From: Prevotella sp. tf2-5 | GTDB taxonomy: Bacteria > Bacteroidota > Bacteroidia > Bacteroidales > Bacteroidaceae | DNA: 64,000 nucleotides | Assembly: GCF_900115435.1 (NCBI RefSeq) | Contig: NZ_FOWK01000006.1 | Coordinates: forward strand, 1-64,000 | Direction of reading: 5' to 3' | Part shown: one piece after another, positions 1 through 7,760 of the stretch | Layout of the letters: each line of letters opens with the position of its first letter | Numbering within the stretch: position 1 is the stretch's first letter | Made by a program: the position numbers and the translations under genes | Notes under the pieces: generated by a model | Databases searched by the model: none | Told to the model about the DNA's origin: nothing | What the model saw: the letters and a program-made list of their open reading frames with translations, nothing else

Positions 1-1846
1 CATTGTCGGGAACAATACTGTTGTTGTACTTGGTGAAATATGTCACATTAGCCTCACCTGTCTGATATACGGTGGAGTTCGTTATGGCAAAGTTGATTGC
101 ACCACCTGCCTTGAACTCAAACGCACCCTCTGTAGTCGCTGCAGTAGCCAGTGCGAACACATCGTCGTCAACTGTGAAGTTCTGGAAAGCGTACTTGACA
201 TTGTTGTCATAGAAAATATATGACTTAATGCCAGTAACCTTGACACCCTTGATGGAAACGTTGTCAACAACATACGCACCCTTGGAGTTTGCCTCAACTG
301 CAGGAGTAGCGCTCATCTGGATGAAAGCACCCTCGTTACCACTGGCGTCAATAGTAGCACCGTTACCGTTGATGGCAATGCTACCACCACCCTCAATTGG
401 AGCGGTAACAGTGTAGGCACCATTCGCAGCAAGGTTAATTGTAATATTCTTAATGGGCTTGCCGGCTGCCTTAGCGGCGATAGCGGCGGTGATTTCACCA
501 CCTGTGATGTCAGAAGCCTCAACTGTTACATCAACAGGAGCTACTTTGAAGGTAGCATTGACATTGACAGCATCAGCAATCATCTTGAACTTGCCATTCG
601 TAACAGTGACAGCCTCATTAGAGGTGGCACCTGTAACTGTGATAGCCGACAGTACATAACCCTCATTAGCAGTAGCAGTAACTGTCACTTCTTCACCAAC
701 AGCGGCTGTAGCCGGGCTAACCTCAACGGTACCACCCGTGATTCCCTCGGCAACATTAACAGCATACTTGATCCACCTGGGGTCACCAATCTTAGCAGCA
801 TACTGGGCACATTCTGTACCAAGCGTGAAGTTGCCAGTTGCAGCGCCTTCAAATACGACGACACCTACTACACTGTTCTGTACGATGTCAACCTCATTCT
901 TTTTATCAGCCTTACTAACCTCGGTAGCACTGGTGTCCTCACCATTCCAATTGAAGGCATTGCCGTCAACATCCCATGCAGGAGTAGCATTGGTCTGACC
1001 ACTATTGAAGCCAACAACCGTCTGACCATTCTTGCCACAGTTAACAAAGATATTATTCTTTAACGTGTAGGAATTGTTGGCAGTACCCTTCTGGCTGAAG
1101 TTGTTGAAGTTCGCACCACCAGAAAAATCAGCATTAGAGGCAATATTCACGAAAGTAGAGTTCTGCACGTCAAACGCCTGAAGCAAAGTATTATTAAAAT
1201 CGTTCGGACGACTACCGTACTTGACGAAATGCTTTCCTGTTCCAGCGGCAGCCCAGATAGTAGAGTTCTTAACCACCACATTGCCTACAAAACCACGGCT
1301 GTCAAAGTCAACGACCACCTTTGCAGTGGATGCCTGAATGACGCAGTTGTCAATTGTCAGCGTTTGAAGATATGTCTTATTCTCCATATAGTCACGGATA
1401 AGAGCCTTCTTCATGCCACTGATTGTCACATCCTTAATAGTGATGGCACTAACATAAGCATAGGTAGATGGGTCTCCATCGGCCTTCGGTGCTATTGCTG
1501 TAACGCCTTTGATTCCGATAATGTTATCTGCTCCTTCTGTACTGGCATCAATCGTAGCACCTTTACCATTGATGGTCAAGTTGGCAGGAGCCTCCAAAAC
1601 ACCGGAAAGCGTGTAACTGCCCTTCGCGGCCAAGTTGATGGTAATGTCACCAACTTCTCCACCAGCTTCTACGACAGCATCTTTTGCCGTTTTCAATGCC
1701 TGAAAAACGTCATTGTTGGCGGCAGTCAGTTCTGTCTCACCAATCGTAATGGCCGTCGCTGCTCGCCTTGAAGTAAGCATCTGCGTAGTTGCAAATGCCG
1801 CTACAGCGATCAAAGCAACGAACATAAGTGTAAGTTTCTTTTTCAT
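1..1846 (-). CDS. Secreted beta-helix surface protein (DUF4957/DUF5123-like), 3' end outside window
   Basis: The reading frame stays open from an ATG at 1846 to the window edge, giving 615 codons without a stop. A Sec signal follows the start (MKKKLTLMFVALIAVAAFA). Residues about 25-370 are rich in short V/I-N-G-x-G-A-T-I-D-A and 'NSTFVNI'/'NNIFVNC' strands typical of right-handed parallel beta-helices. Residues about 375-440 (GGTVEVSPATAAVGEEVTVT, EGYVLSAITVTG) look like an InlB/Flg_new-type beta-repeat. From about 442 the helix module starts again (TINLAANGAYT, INGNGATIDA), so the protein contains an internal duplication. In Bacteroidetes such proteins are surface or secreted and often sit beside pectinases, as here. 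A role in pectin binding is inference. A -7 box lies at 1972-1979, giving a leader of about 120 nt. Confidence 0.8.
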   Translation of the reverse strand, partial: MKKKLTLMFVALIAVAAFATTQMLTSRRAATAITIGETELTAANNDVFQALKTAKDAVVEAGGEVGDITINLAAKGSYTLSGVLEAPANLTINGKGATIDASTEGADNIIGIKGVTAIAPKADGDPSTYAYVSAITIKDVTISGMKKALIRDYMENKTYLQTLTIDNCVIQASTAKVVVDFDSRGFVGNVVVKNSTIWAAAGTGKHFVKYGSRPNDFNNTLLQAFDVQNSTFVNIASNADFSGGANFNNFSQKGTANNSYTLKNNIFVNCGKNGQTVVGFNSGQTNATPAWDVDGNAFNWNGEDTSATEVSKADKKNEVDIVQNSVVGVVVFEGAATGNFTLGTECAQYAAKIGDPRWIKYAVNVAEGITGGTVEVSPATAAVGEEVTVTATANEGYVLSAITVTGATSNEAVTVTNGKFKMIADAVNVNATFKVAPVDVTVEASDITGGEITAAIAAKAAGKPIKNITINLAANGAYTVTAPIEGGGSIAINGNGATIDASGNEGAFIQMSATPAVEANSKGAYVVDNVSIKGVKVTGIKSYIFYDNNVKYAFQNFTVDDDVFALATAATTEGAFEFKAGGAINFAITNSTVYQTGEANVTYFTKYNNSIVPDN

Positions 1847-1971
1847 ACGCTTTTTTGTTTTAGTTTGTTAATAGTGTTTATTATATAAATGTATATATTG
1901 TTTTCAGTAGTTGTGTAGAACATGTTTCAACCCTGCATGGCAAAGCAGATATAACACGATGCAAAGATAAT

Positions 1972-1979
1972 ATAATTTA
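1972..1979 (-). promoter_or_regulatory. Putative -7 promoter element of the beta-helix protein gene
   Basis: The minus strand reads TATCTTTG, which matches the Bacteroidetes TAnnTTTG consensus. I see no clear TTTG -33 box at the expected distance. Confidence 0.5.
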
Positions 1980-2286
1980 GGAAACTATCACCATTCCTTT
2001 ACATTATTTAACGGAAAGATGGATTTAAGGGAACATGATTTGAACAAATGAAGACACTGTCGTCTATTGAGCGAATACTTGTTTAATGACAAATAATTAA
2101 CAAAGTACCTCTGAGGTTTCGCGAAAAATCCACCAACTCCTAACTTGGTCTCAAATATGCGAAAATAGAGCCGTTATCATATTCCGCTGTCACTGAGTAA
2201 GTTGCATCATTTTTGCACTTTATGACCCTCGAAAAACACCTCAAAAAGTGCCGAAAAACGTCATAAAAGTGCCTTCTTTTCACCTT

Positions 2287-2369
2287 GAAAGGCGGCACTT
2301 AATGGGTAGGAAGGCGGCACCTAACGGGTAGGAAGGTACCGACAAACCCCTTCGAAGGTGCCGCCTTCC
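2287..2369. repeat. Tandem GGCGGCAC repeat with 14-bp inverted repeat
   Basis: Two tandem copies of GGCGGCAC[T/C]TAA[T/C]GGGTAGGAA begin at 2291. Part of the second copy (2309-2322, GGAAGGCGGCACCT) is perfectly complementary to 2356-2369. A 14-bp stem with a 33-nt loop can therefore form in the upstream region of the pectin operon. Confidence 0.6.
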
Positions 2370-2580
2370 TCCATTCCACCCCGAAACAACCAAGTTTTTT
2401 GCCTCTACCAATCCTAGAAGCACCAAAAATCCATACACGTTTTTTGACCATATTTCTTGACATAAAGACCGATTTTGTGGGTGGAAATAAATATTTATAA
2501 ACCATTAACGTCTCGTTAATGAGTACAATCAAGGGGAAGGAGGGTCTTATTATTATAATAAACGCGTTTAAAAACTAATT

Positions 2581-4317
2581 ATGAGAAGACTTATCATTTC
2601 AGCTGTATCGTTGCTGAGCTTAGCAACGACGGCATTTGCACAGTATCCTGACCTCACTGACGAGGCCAAGAAGATGATTGGAGAACAGAAAGCACAGTGG
2701 AAGGCACATAGCGACTCCGCATGGGAGGCAGCCTTCCCTATCGTGATTGAAGAAGCAAAGGCAGGTCGTCCCTATGTACCCTGGGCAGCCCGTCCCTATG
2801 ACTTGCGTCAGGCAAAAATACCCGCATTCCCAGGTGCTGAAGGCGGTGGTATGTTCACCTTCGGTGGTCGTGGCGGTAAGGTATTAACCGTCACCAACCT
2901 CAACGACGACGGTCCCGGCTCCTTCCGCTGGGCATGTGAACAAGGCGGTGCCCGCATCATCGTGTTCAATGTCAGCGGTATCATCCGTCTGAAGTCACCC
3001 ATCTACGTCCGTGCTCCCTATATCACCATTGCCGGGCAGACAGCTCCCGGCGACGGTATCATCATTGCCGGAGAGTCGTTCCAGGTAGACACCCATGATG
3101 TCATCGTCCGCCACATGCGTTTCCGCCGTGGTGAGACTCTGGTGACTAACCGTGAGGACTCCTTTGGAGGTAACCCTGTGGGCAATATCATGATCGACCA
3201 CTGCTCTTGTGAATGGGGACTCGATGAGAACATCTCCTTCTACCGTCATATGTTCGACATGCATGACGGTAAGCCCAACCGCAAGGAGCCTACTGTCAAT
3301 GTGACCATCCAGAACACCATCAGTGCCAAGGCACTCGACACTTGGAACCACGCTTTCGGTTCGACGATCGGAGGAGAGAACACCACGTTCATGCGTAACC
3401 TCTGGGCTGACAACACCGGTCGTAACCCAAGTATCGGCTGGGGTGGCGTGTTCAACTATATTAATAATGTTGTGTATAACTGGGTACACCGTACCGCCGA
3501 CGGTGGCGAGTTCACCACCATGTCGAACTTCATCAACAACTACTACAAGCCCGGTCCGCTGACTCCGAAAGACTCACCCGTAGGACATCGTATCGTCAAG
3601 AGCGAGAGCCGTTCACAGGGACTGTTCCCCTTCAAGCAGTTCGGACGTGTCTATGCCGAGGGCAATATCATGGAGGGCTATCCTGAGATCACGAAGGACA
3701 ACTGGAACGGTGGTATCCAGACTGCCGACAAGGACGGTGAGATGGATGCCACGGAGAAGGCACTCATGCGCTCCAACGAGCCTTTCGTCATGCCACACCT
3801 GACCATGATGAGTGCACAGGAGGCTTTCGAATGGGTACTCTCCAACGCAGGAGCCACCATCCCCTGCCGTGACATCGTCGACCAGCGTATCTGCGAGGAA
3901 GTTCGGACTGGTGTCGCCTACTATGTGAAAGACTATGAGAAGAAGGTCAAGGACAATCCTTACGGTGACATGTGGGGACTCCACGACAAGTCGAAGAACG
4001 CAGAGGGCACGTTCAAATACCGCCGTCTGCCCAATGACTCCTACAAACAGGGTATCATCACCGACCCACGACAGATGGGCGGTTATCCTGAGTTCAAGAA
4101 ATGGAGCCCTCGCAAAGACAGCGACGGCGACGGTATGCCTGACGAGTGGGAGAAGAAGAACGGTCTGAACCCCAACGATGCCAGCGACGCTGTAAAGGAC
4201 TGTAACGGTGATGGTTACACCAATATCGAGAAGTATATCAATGCCATCCCTACCGATAAGAAGGTAGACTGGACGGATATGAAGAACAACCATGATACAC
4301 TTGTAAAAGCACTATGA
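2581..4317 (+). CDS. Secreted pectate lyase (PL1-like)
   Basis: The 578-aa product has a Sec signal (MRRLIISAVSLLSLATTAFA, cleavage before QYP). A beta-helix lyase domain follows from about residue 80 (AFPGAEGGG, GGRGGKVLTVTNLNDDGPGS, ITIAGQTAPGDGI, MIDHCSCEWG). This is the usual pattern of Bacteroidetes polysaccharide lyase family 1 pectate lyases. The last 60 residues hold a DSDGDGMPDEW repeat followed by CNGDGYTN, a thrombospondin-3/dockerin-like calcium-binding end that also appears in the pectinesterase/lyase fusion downstream. It should cleave de-esterified homogalacturonan outside the cytoplasm. It is the first gene of the plus-strand sugar operon, and its TGA overlaps the next ATG (ATGA). 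The exact CAZy subfamily cannot be fixed by eye. Confidence 0.88.
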   Translation: MRRLIISAVSLLSLATTAFAQYPDLTDEAKKMIGEQKAQWKAHSDSAWEAAFPIVIEEAKAGRPYVPWAARPYDLRQAKIPAFPGAEGGGMFTFGGRGGKVLTVTNLNDDGPGSFRWACEQGGARIIVFNVSGIIRLKSPIYVRAPYITIAGQTAPGDGIIIAGESFQVDTHDVIVRHMRFRRGETLVTNREDSFGGNPVGNIMIDHCSCEWGLDENISFYRHMFDMHDGKPNRKEPTVNVTIQNTISAKALDTWNHAFGSTIGGENTTFMRNLWADNTGRNPSIGWGGVFNYINNVVYNWVHRTADGGEFTTMSNFINNYYKPGPLTPKDSPVGHRIVKSESRSQGLFPFKQFGRVYAEGNIMEGYPEITKDNWNGGIQTADKDGEMDATEKALMRSNEPFVMPHLTMMSAQEAFEWVLSNAGATIPCRDIVDQRICEEVRTGVAYYVKDYEKKVKDNPYGDMWGLHDKSKNAEGTFKYRRLPNDSYKQGIITDPRQMGGYPEFKKWSPRKDSDGDGMPDEWEKKNGLNPNDASDAVKDCNGDGYTNIEKYINAIPTDKKVDWTDMKNNHDTLVKAL

Positions 4318-5183
4318 ACAACAAAGAACTGACAATTCTTGCGGAGAAAAACCGCAAACGACTCGTAGAGGTTGTCTACCGTGCCAAGGCAGGACATATC
4401 GGAGGCGACCTGTCCTGTCTGAATGTGATGACGGCACTCTACTTCCATGTGATGCAAGGTCTGGACCCTCAAGCCCCCAAGGCTCCCAACCGCGACCGTT
4501 TCGTACTGAGCAAGGGACACTGTGTGGAAGCACTCTATGTGACCCTGGAGGCAAAGGGATTCCTGAAATCAGAGGTCCTCGACACCTTAGGACAGTATGG
4601 TTCCATCCTCAGCGGACACCCCACTATCGAGGTGTCTGGCATCGAGGTTAACAGTGGTGCCTTAGGACACGGACTCAGCATCGGTATCGGTATGGCGATC
4701 GCAGAGAAGATGAATCGTGACGCCTACCTCCCTGACACACCTTCCACGTCTACCCCCACCTACCGTACCTATGTCCTGATGGGCGATGGTGAACAGGGCG
4801 AGGGCTCTATCTACGAAGCTGCGATGGCTGGTGGGAAGTACAAGCTCGACAACCTCGTTGCCATCATCGACCGTAACCACCTGCAGATCAGCGGTGACAC
4901 GGAGGACGTGATGCCCATCGACAATATCCGTGAGCGTTGGAGTGCCTTCGGATGGGACGTGATCGAGATGAACGGGGACTCTATGGATGATATCGTCAAG
5001 ACCTTCGACGCCATCGACTATACCAACAAGAAACCCCACCTGATTATCTCCAATACCACCAAGGGTAAGGGCGTAAGCTTCATGGAAGGCATTGCCAAAT
5101 GGCACCATGGTGTGCTCAATGCCGAGCAGTGCGAGGCAGCCGTGAAGGAAATCGAAGAGAGAATCGCCCAATTAGAATCGTAA
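4314..5183 (+). CDS. Transketolase N-terminal subunit (ThDP-binding half)
   Basis: This 289-aa protein is the thiamine-diphosphate-binding half of a split transketolase. Visible motifs are AGHIGG (His28), SKGHC (His69), GALGHGLSIGIG, and GDGEQGEGS (157-165) with N188 completing the ThDP/metal motif. The start codon overlaps the pectate lyase stop by 4 nt, so translation is probably coupled. The C-terminal half is encoded next. A full-length transketolase is normally a separate household gene, so a split pair inside a pectin sugar operon suggests a dedicated substrate. The split D-apulose-4-phosphate transketolase of apiose pathways is the closest functional precedent I know. Assignment to that substrate is inference. 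Confidence 0.9.
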   Translation: MNNKELTILAEKNRKRLVEVVYRAKAGHIGGDLSCLNVMTALYFHVMQGLDPQAPKAPNRDRFVLSKGHCVEALYVTLEAKGFLKSEVLDTLGQYGSILSGHPTIEVSGIEVNSGALGHGLSIGIGMAIAEKMNRDAYLPDTPSTSTPTYRTYVLMGDGEQGEGSIYEAAMAGGKYKLDNLVAIIDRNHLQISGDTEDVMPIDNIRERWSAFGWDVIEMNGDSMDDIVKTFDAIDYTNKKPHLIISNTTKGKGVSFMEGIAKWHHGVLNAEQCEAAVKEIEERIAQLES

Positions 5184-5280
5184 TTTCGAAATCCCGGAAT
5201 CCCGAAATACCGTAATCGACGCAGTCGCTTTTACAAAGAGCGAAGCTCGACTAAAAGAAATACCGGAATCCCGAATTAAA
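5184..5280. repeat. Intra-operon spacer of degenerate ATCCCGAA words
   Basis: The spacer between the two transketolase halves is built from repeated octamer-like words (AATCCCGAAATACCG, GGAATCCCGAA). It contains no gene. Confidence 0.6.
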
Positions 5281-5293
5281 GAAAGAAAAAACT

Positions 5294-6223
5294 ATGATAG
5301 CTTGTAGAAAACAGTTTACTGACACGTTGCTGGAACTGGCACGTGAAGACAAAGATATTATCGCTGTGACCACGGATGCCCGTGGCTCCGTGACACTGGG
5401 TGACTACGCCACAGCACTGCCCAAGCAGTTTGTGGAATGCGGTATCGCAGAACAGGATGCGGTAGGGATCTCCGCAGGTCTCGCCCACTCTGGCAAGAAA
5501 GTGTTCTGCTGCGGTCCCGCCTGCTTCTATGTGGCACGTTCCCTGGAACAGGTGAAAGTCGACCTCGCATACTCTGAGAATCCTGTCACCATCCTTGGTG
5601 TATCTGGTGGTGTCGCCTATGGCGCATTAGGTGCCACCCATCACTCGTTGCACGATATCGCCGTGCTGCGTACTTTTCCTGGCATGACAGTCTGTCTGCC
5701 CTCCGACTGGCGTTTCACCAAGAAACTCGTGAAACTGCTTGTCGACTACGATAAGCCGTGTTATGTCCGTGTTGGACGTGCCGCCGTACCTGATGTCTAT
5801 GCTGACGATAACTTCGAGGTGATTCCCGGTAAGGCAATCACCGTACTGGATGGTAATGATATCACCATCGTAGCTGCCGGCGAGACTGTTTACCACGCTT
5901 GGCAGGCTGGTCTGCAACTGAAAGAGAAAGGTATTAACGCCAGAGTCCTCGACTGTTCATGGATCAAACCCTTCGACACAGAGGCAATCCTAAAGGCTGC
6001 CAAGGAGACAGGTCGTTTCGTCACCGTTGAGGAGCATAGTCAGTTTGGTGGATTGGGTGCGATGGTCTGTGAGACTATCAGTGAGCATCCTGTACCCGTC
6101 CGCATCCTGGGTATCCCTGACGAGAATGTCGTACATGGCACGAACGCTGAGATTTTCCACCACTACGGACTTGATGCCGAAGGCATTACAAAGTCCGTGA
6201 TGGACTTTGTAAGTGAAAAGTGA
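5294..6223 (+). CDS. Transketolase C-terminal subunit
   Basis: The 309-aa product carries the pyrimidine-binding and C-terminal domains of transketolase. Recognisable segments are DARGSVTLGDYA, VECGIAEQDAVGISAGLAHS (with the conserved catalytic Glu), GVAYGALGATHHSLHDIA and HSQFGGLGAMVCE. With the upstream protein it should form a heteromeric (alpha-beta) enzyme transferring a two-carbon ketol unit. It lies 110 bp after its partner and 32 bp before the FGGY kinase. The end of the gene runs into a simple 'GTGAAAAGTGAAGAGTG' repeat that extends past the stop codon. Confidence 0.9.
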   Translation: MIACRKQFTDTLLELAREDKDIIAVTTDARGSVTLGDYATALPKQFVECGIAEQDAVGISAGLAHSGKKVFCCGPACFYVARSLEQVKVDLAYSENPVTILGVSGGVAYGALGATHHSLHDIAVLRTFPGMTVCLPSDWRFTKKLVKLLVDYDKPCYVRVGRAAVPDVYADDNFEVIPGKAITVLDGNDITIVAAGETVYHAWQAGLQLKEKGINARVLDCSWIKPFDTEAILKAAKETGRFVTVEEHSQFGGLGAMVCETISEHPVPVRILGIPDENVVHGTNAEIFHHYGLDAEGITKSVMDFVSEK

Positions 6224-6255
6224 AGAGTGAAAAGTGAATAATTTGCTACCGCTAT

Positions 6256-7743
6256 ATGAATTACATCATCGCAATAGACCAGAGCACTTCGTCAACCAAG
6301 GCACTCCTCTTTGACGAGCAGTGTAAGATGCTAGCCCGCACTAATGTCGACCACCAACAGTACTACCCCCAGACAGGTTGGGTAGAGCATGATGCGGAGG
6401 AAATCTATCAGAATATGATTGTTGCCATCCGGCAACTAATCTCTGAGAACTCCGAGTACTCTGAGAACTCTGAGTACTCCCTCGCCATCACCAACCAGCG
6501 CGAGACGGCTGTGGTATGGAATAAAGCGACAGGCAAGCCCATTGCCAATGCTGTGGTATGGCAGGACACCCGTGGTGCAGAACTGTGTCGTGAGTTACGC
6601 TCACAGGGCTATGCCAAACGGGTCTTTGACAAGAGCGGACTGCTGATCGACCCCAACTTCTCGGCATCCGGTGTGAAATGGCTGCTGGAGCATATCGAAG
6701 GAGCCCGTGAGGCTGCCAACCGTGGCGAATTGCTGATGGGTACCATCGAGACGTGGCTTATCTGGAAACTGACAGGCGGTAAGTTACATGCGACAGACTA
6801 TACCAATGCCTCGCGTACCATGTTATTCAATATCCATACCATGGACTGGGATGACGACCTGTTGGCACTGTTTGACATCCCCCGTTCGATGATGCCGGAA
6901 GTACGTCCCTGCGATGCCGTCTATGGCGAGACGACTTGTGAGGGACTCTTCCCCACCCCCATCACCATTGCCGGTGTACTGGGCGACAGTCATGGAGCCC
7001 TCGTCGGACAGATGTGTTTCACCAAAGGTTCAGGCAAGGTGACCTATGGTACGGGAAGCAGTGTGATGGTGAATATCGGTGAGGAACCGAAGGCTGCCCC
7101 CGAGGGACTGGTGACCAGTGTGGGCTTCTCAGCCTTCGGAAAGGTTTACTATGGTTTTGAGGGAAATATCTATAGCACGGGAGCCACCTTGAAATGGATT
7201 GCCGACCAATTGAAACTGGTAGGTCATCCTGCAGAGATGGAGGCATTGGCGACCAGTGTCGAGGACAACGGTGGCGTGTATATCGTCCCTGCCTTTTCCG
7301 GACTCGGTGCCCCCTGGTGGCAGAGTAATGTGAAGGGGGCTGTCTTCGGACTGACCTTCGCCACGACGAAGGCTCACTTCCTACGTGCCGCCTTGGAGAG
7401 TATCGCCTACCAGATCAAGGACTTGGTAGATGTAATGGCACGTGCCACAGGCGGTCGTCTGAAGGAGATTGCCGCTGACGGCGGTCCTACAAAGAACAAG
7501 TTCTTGATGCAGTTCCAGGCTGATATGCTCAATACTCCCGTGGTCTGCACGGAAGTCGACGATGCCTCAGCCTTCGGTGCCGTCATCATGAACGGCTTCG
7601 CCCGTGGCTTGTGGAAGAGTTTCGAGGAGGTACGCCCGCTGCGTAAGGTAACGGAAGTGTACCAGCCAAACTCTACACTCTACACTCTACACTCTACACT
7701 TTACCAGGGCTGGCGCAATGCGGTGAATCAATTGATAAAATAA
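6256..7743 (+). CDS. FGGY-family sugar kinase, glycerol-kinase-like but probably not for glycerol
   Basis: The 495-aa protein has the two actin-like FGGY domains: DQSTSSTK near the N-terminus, ITNQRET, GTIETWLIWKLTGG, YGTGSSVM and GLGAPWW. Overall it most resembles glycerol kinase. Aligned by eye with GlpK, the glycerol contacts Arg82, Glu83, Trp102 and Asp244 are kept. The GlpK tyrosine (LDPYF) is Asn134 here, and the GlpK glutamine after the Asp (GDQ) is Ser245. That argues for another polyol or ketose substrate. A ketose such as D-apulose would fit the split transketolase upstream and the isomerase downstream. Two in-frame simple-sequence insertions are present: SENSEYSENSEYS (63-75) and a heptamer run near the C-terminus. 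Confidence 0.85.
   Translation: MNYIIAIDQSTSSTKALLFDEQCKMLARTNVDHQQYYPQTGWVEHDAEEIYQNMIVAIRQLISENSEYSENSEYSLAITNQRETAVVWNKATGKPIANAVVWQDTRGAELCRELRSQGYAKRVFDKSGLLIDPNFSASGVKWLLEHIEGAREAANRGELLMGTIETWLIWKLTGGKLHATDYTNASRTMLFNIHTMDWDDDLLALFDIPRSMMPEVRPCDAVYGETTCEGLFPTPITIAGVLGDSHGALVGQMCFTKGSGKVTYGTGSSVMVNIGEEPKAAPEGLVTSVGFSAFGKVYYGFEGNIYSTGATLKWIADQLKLVGHPAEMEALATSVEDNGGVYIVPAFSGLGAPWWQSNVKGAVFGLTFATTKAHFLRAALESIAYQIKDLVDVMARATGGRLKEIAADGGPTKNKFLMQFQADMLNTPVVCTEVDDASAFGAVIMNGFARGLWKSFEEVRPLRKVTEVYQPNSTLYTLHSTLYQGWRNAVNQLIK
6442..6480 (+). repeat. Coding 18-bp tandem repeat in the FGGY kinase
   Basis: Two near-identical 18-mers (TCTGAGAACTCCGAGTAC-like) encode two ENSEYS units in a loop just before the conserved ITNQRET strand. 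Confidence 0.85.
7671..7702 (+). repeat. Coding CTCTACA heptamer array near the kinase C-terminus
   Basis: Four copies of CTCTACA, then CTTTACC, encode STLYTLHSTLY. The unit is not a multiple of three, so gain or loss of one copy would change the last 13 residues. Confidence 0.85.
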
Positions 7744-7760
7744 TAAAAACTTAAAACAAT

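Larger units (their letters stand above)
1847..2580. other. 734-bp divergent intergenic region with repeats and hairpins
   Basis: No convincing gene is present. The left part carries the promoter of the minus-strand beta-helix gene. The middle (2215-2335) carries repeated 'AAAGTGCC' and 'GGCGGCAC' words and a 14-bp perfect inverted repeat. The right part has an 8-bp inverted repeat, CATTAACG-TCT-CGTTAATG, at 2503-2521, about 60 bp before the pectate lyase start. That could be an operator or a leader hairpin. No consensus TAnnTTTG box was found for the pectate lyase operon, so it may use another sigma factor or a distant promoter. Confidence 0.6.

Noticed and set aside
1229..1771. Plus-strand open frame opposite the beta-helix gene
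   Set aside because: It is antisense to an intact signal-peptide gene with clear repeat structure, and its translation is Cys-rich without any family.
2299..2532. Minus-strand 77-aa frame in the pectin operon leader
   Set aside because: It consists of the leader repeats and inverted repeats, with no homology-like features or promoter.
6256..7743. Calling the FGGY kinase glycerol kinase (glpK)
   Set aside because: Two glycerol-contact residues are changed (Asn134, Ser245) and no glycerol genes are adjacent; only the superfamily is certain.
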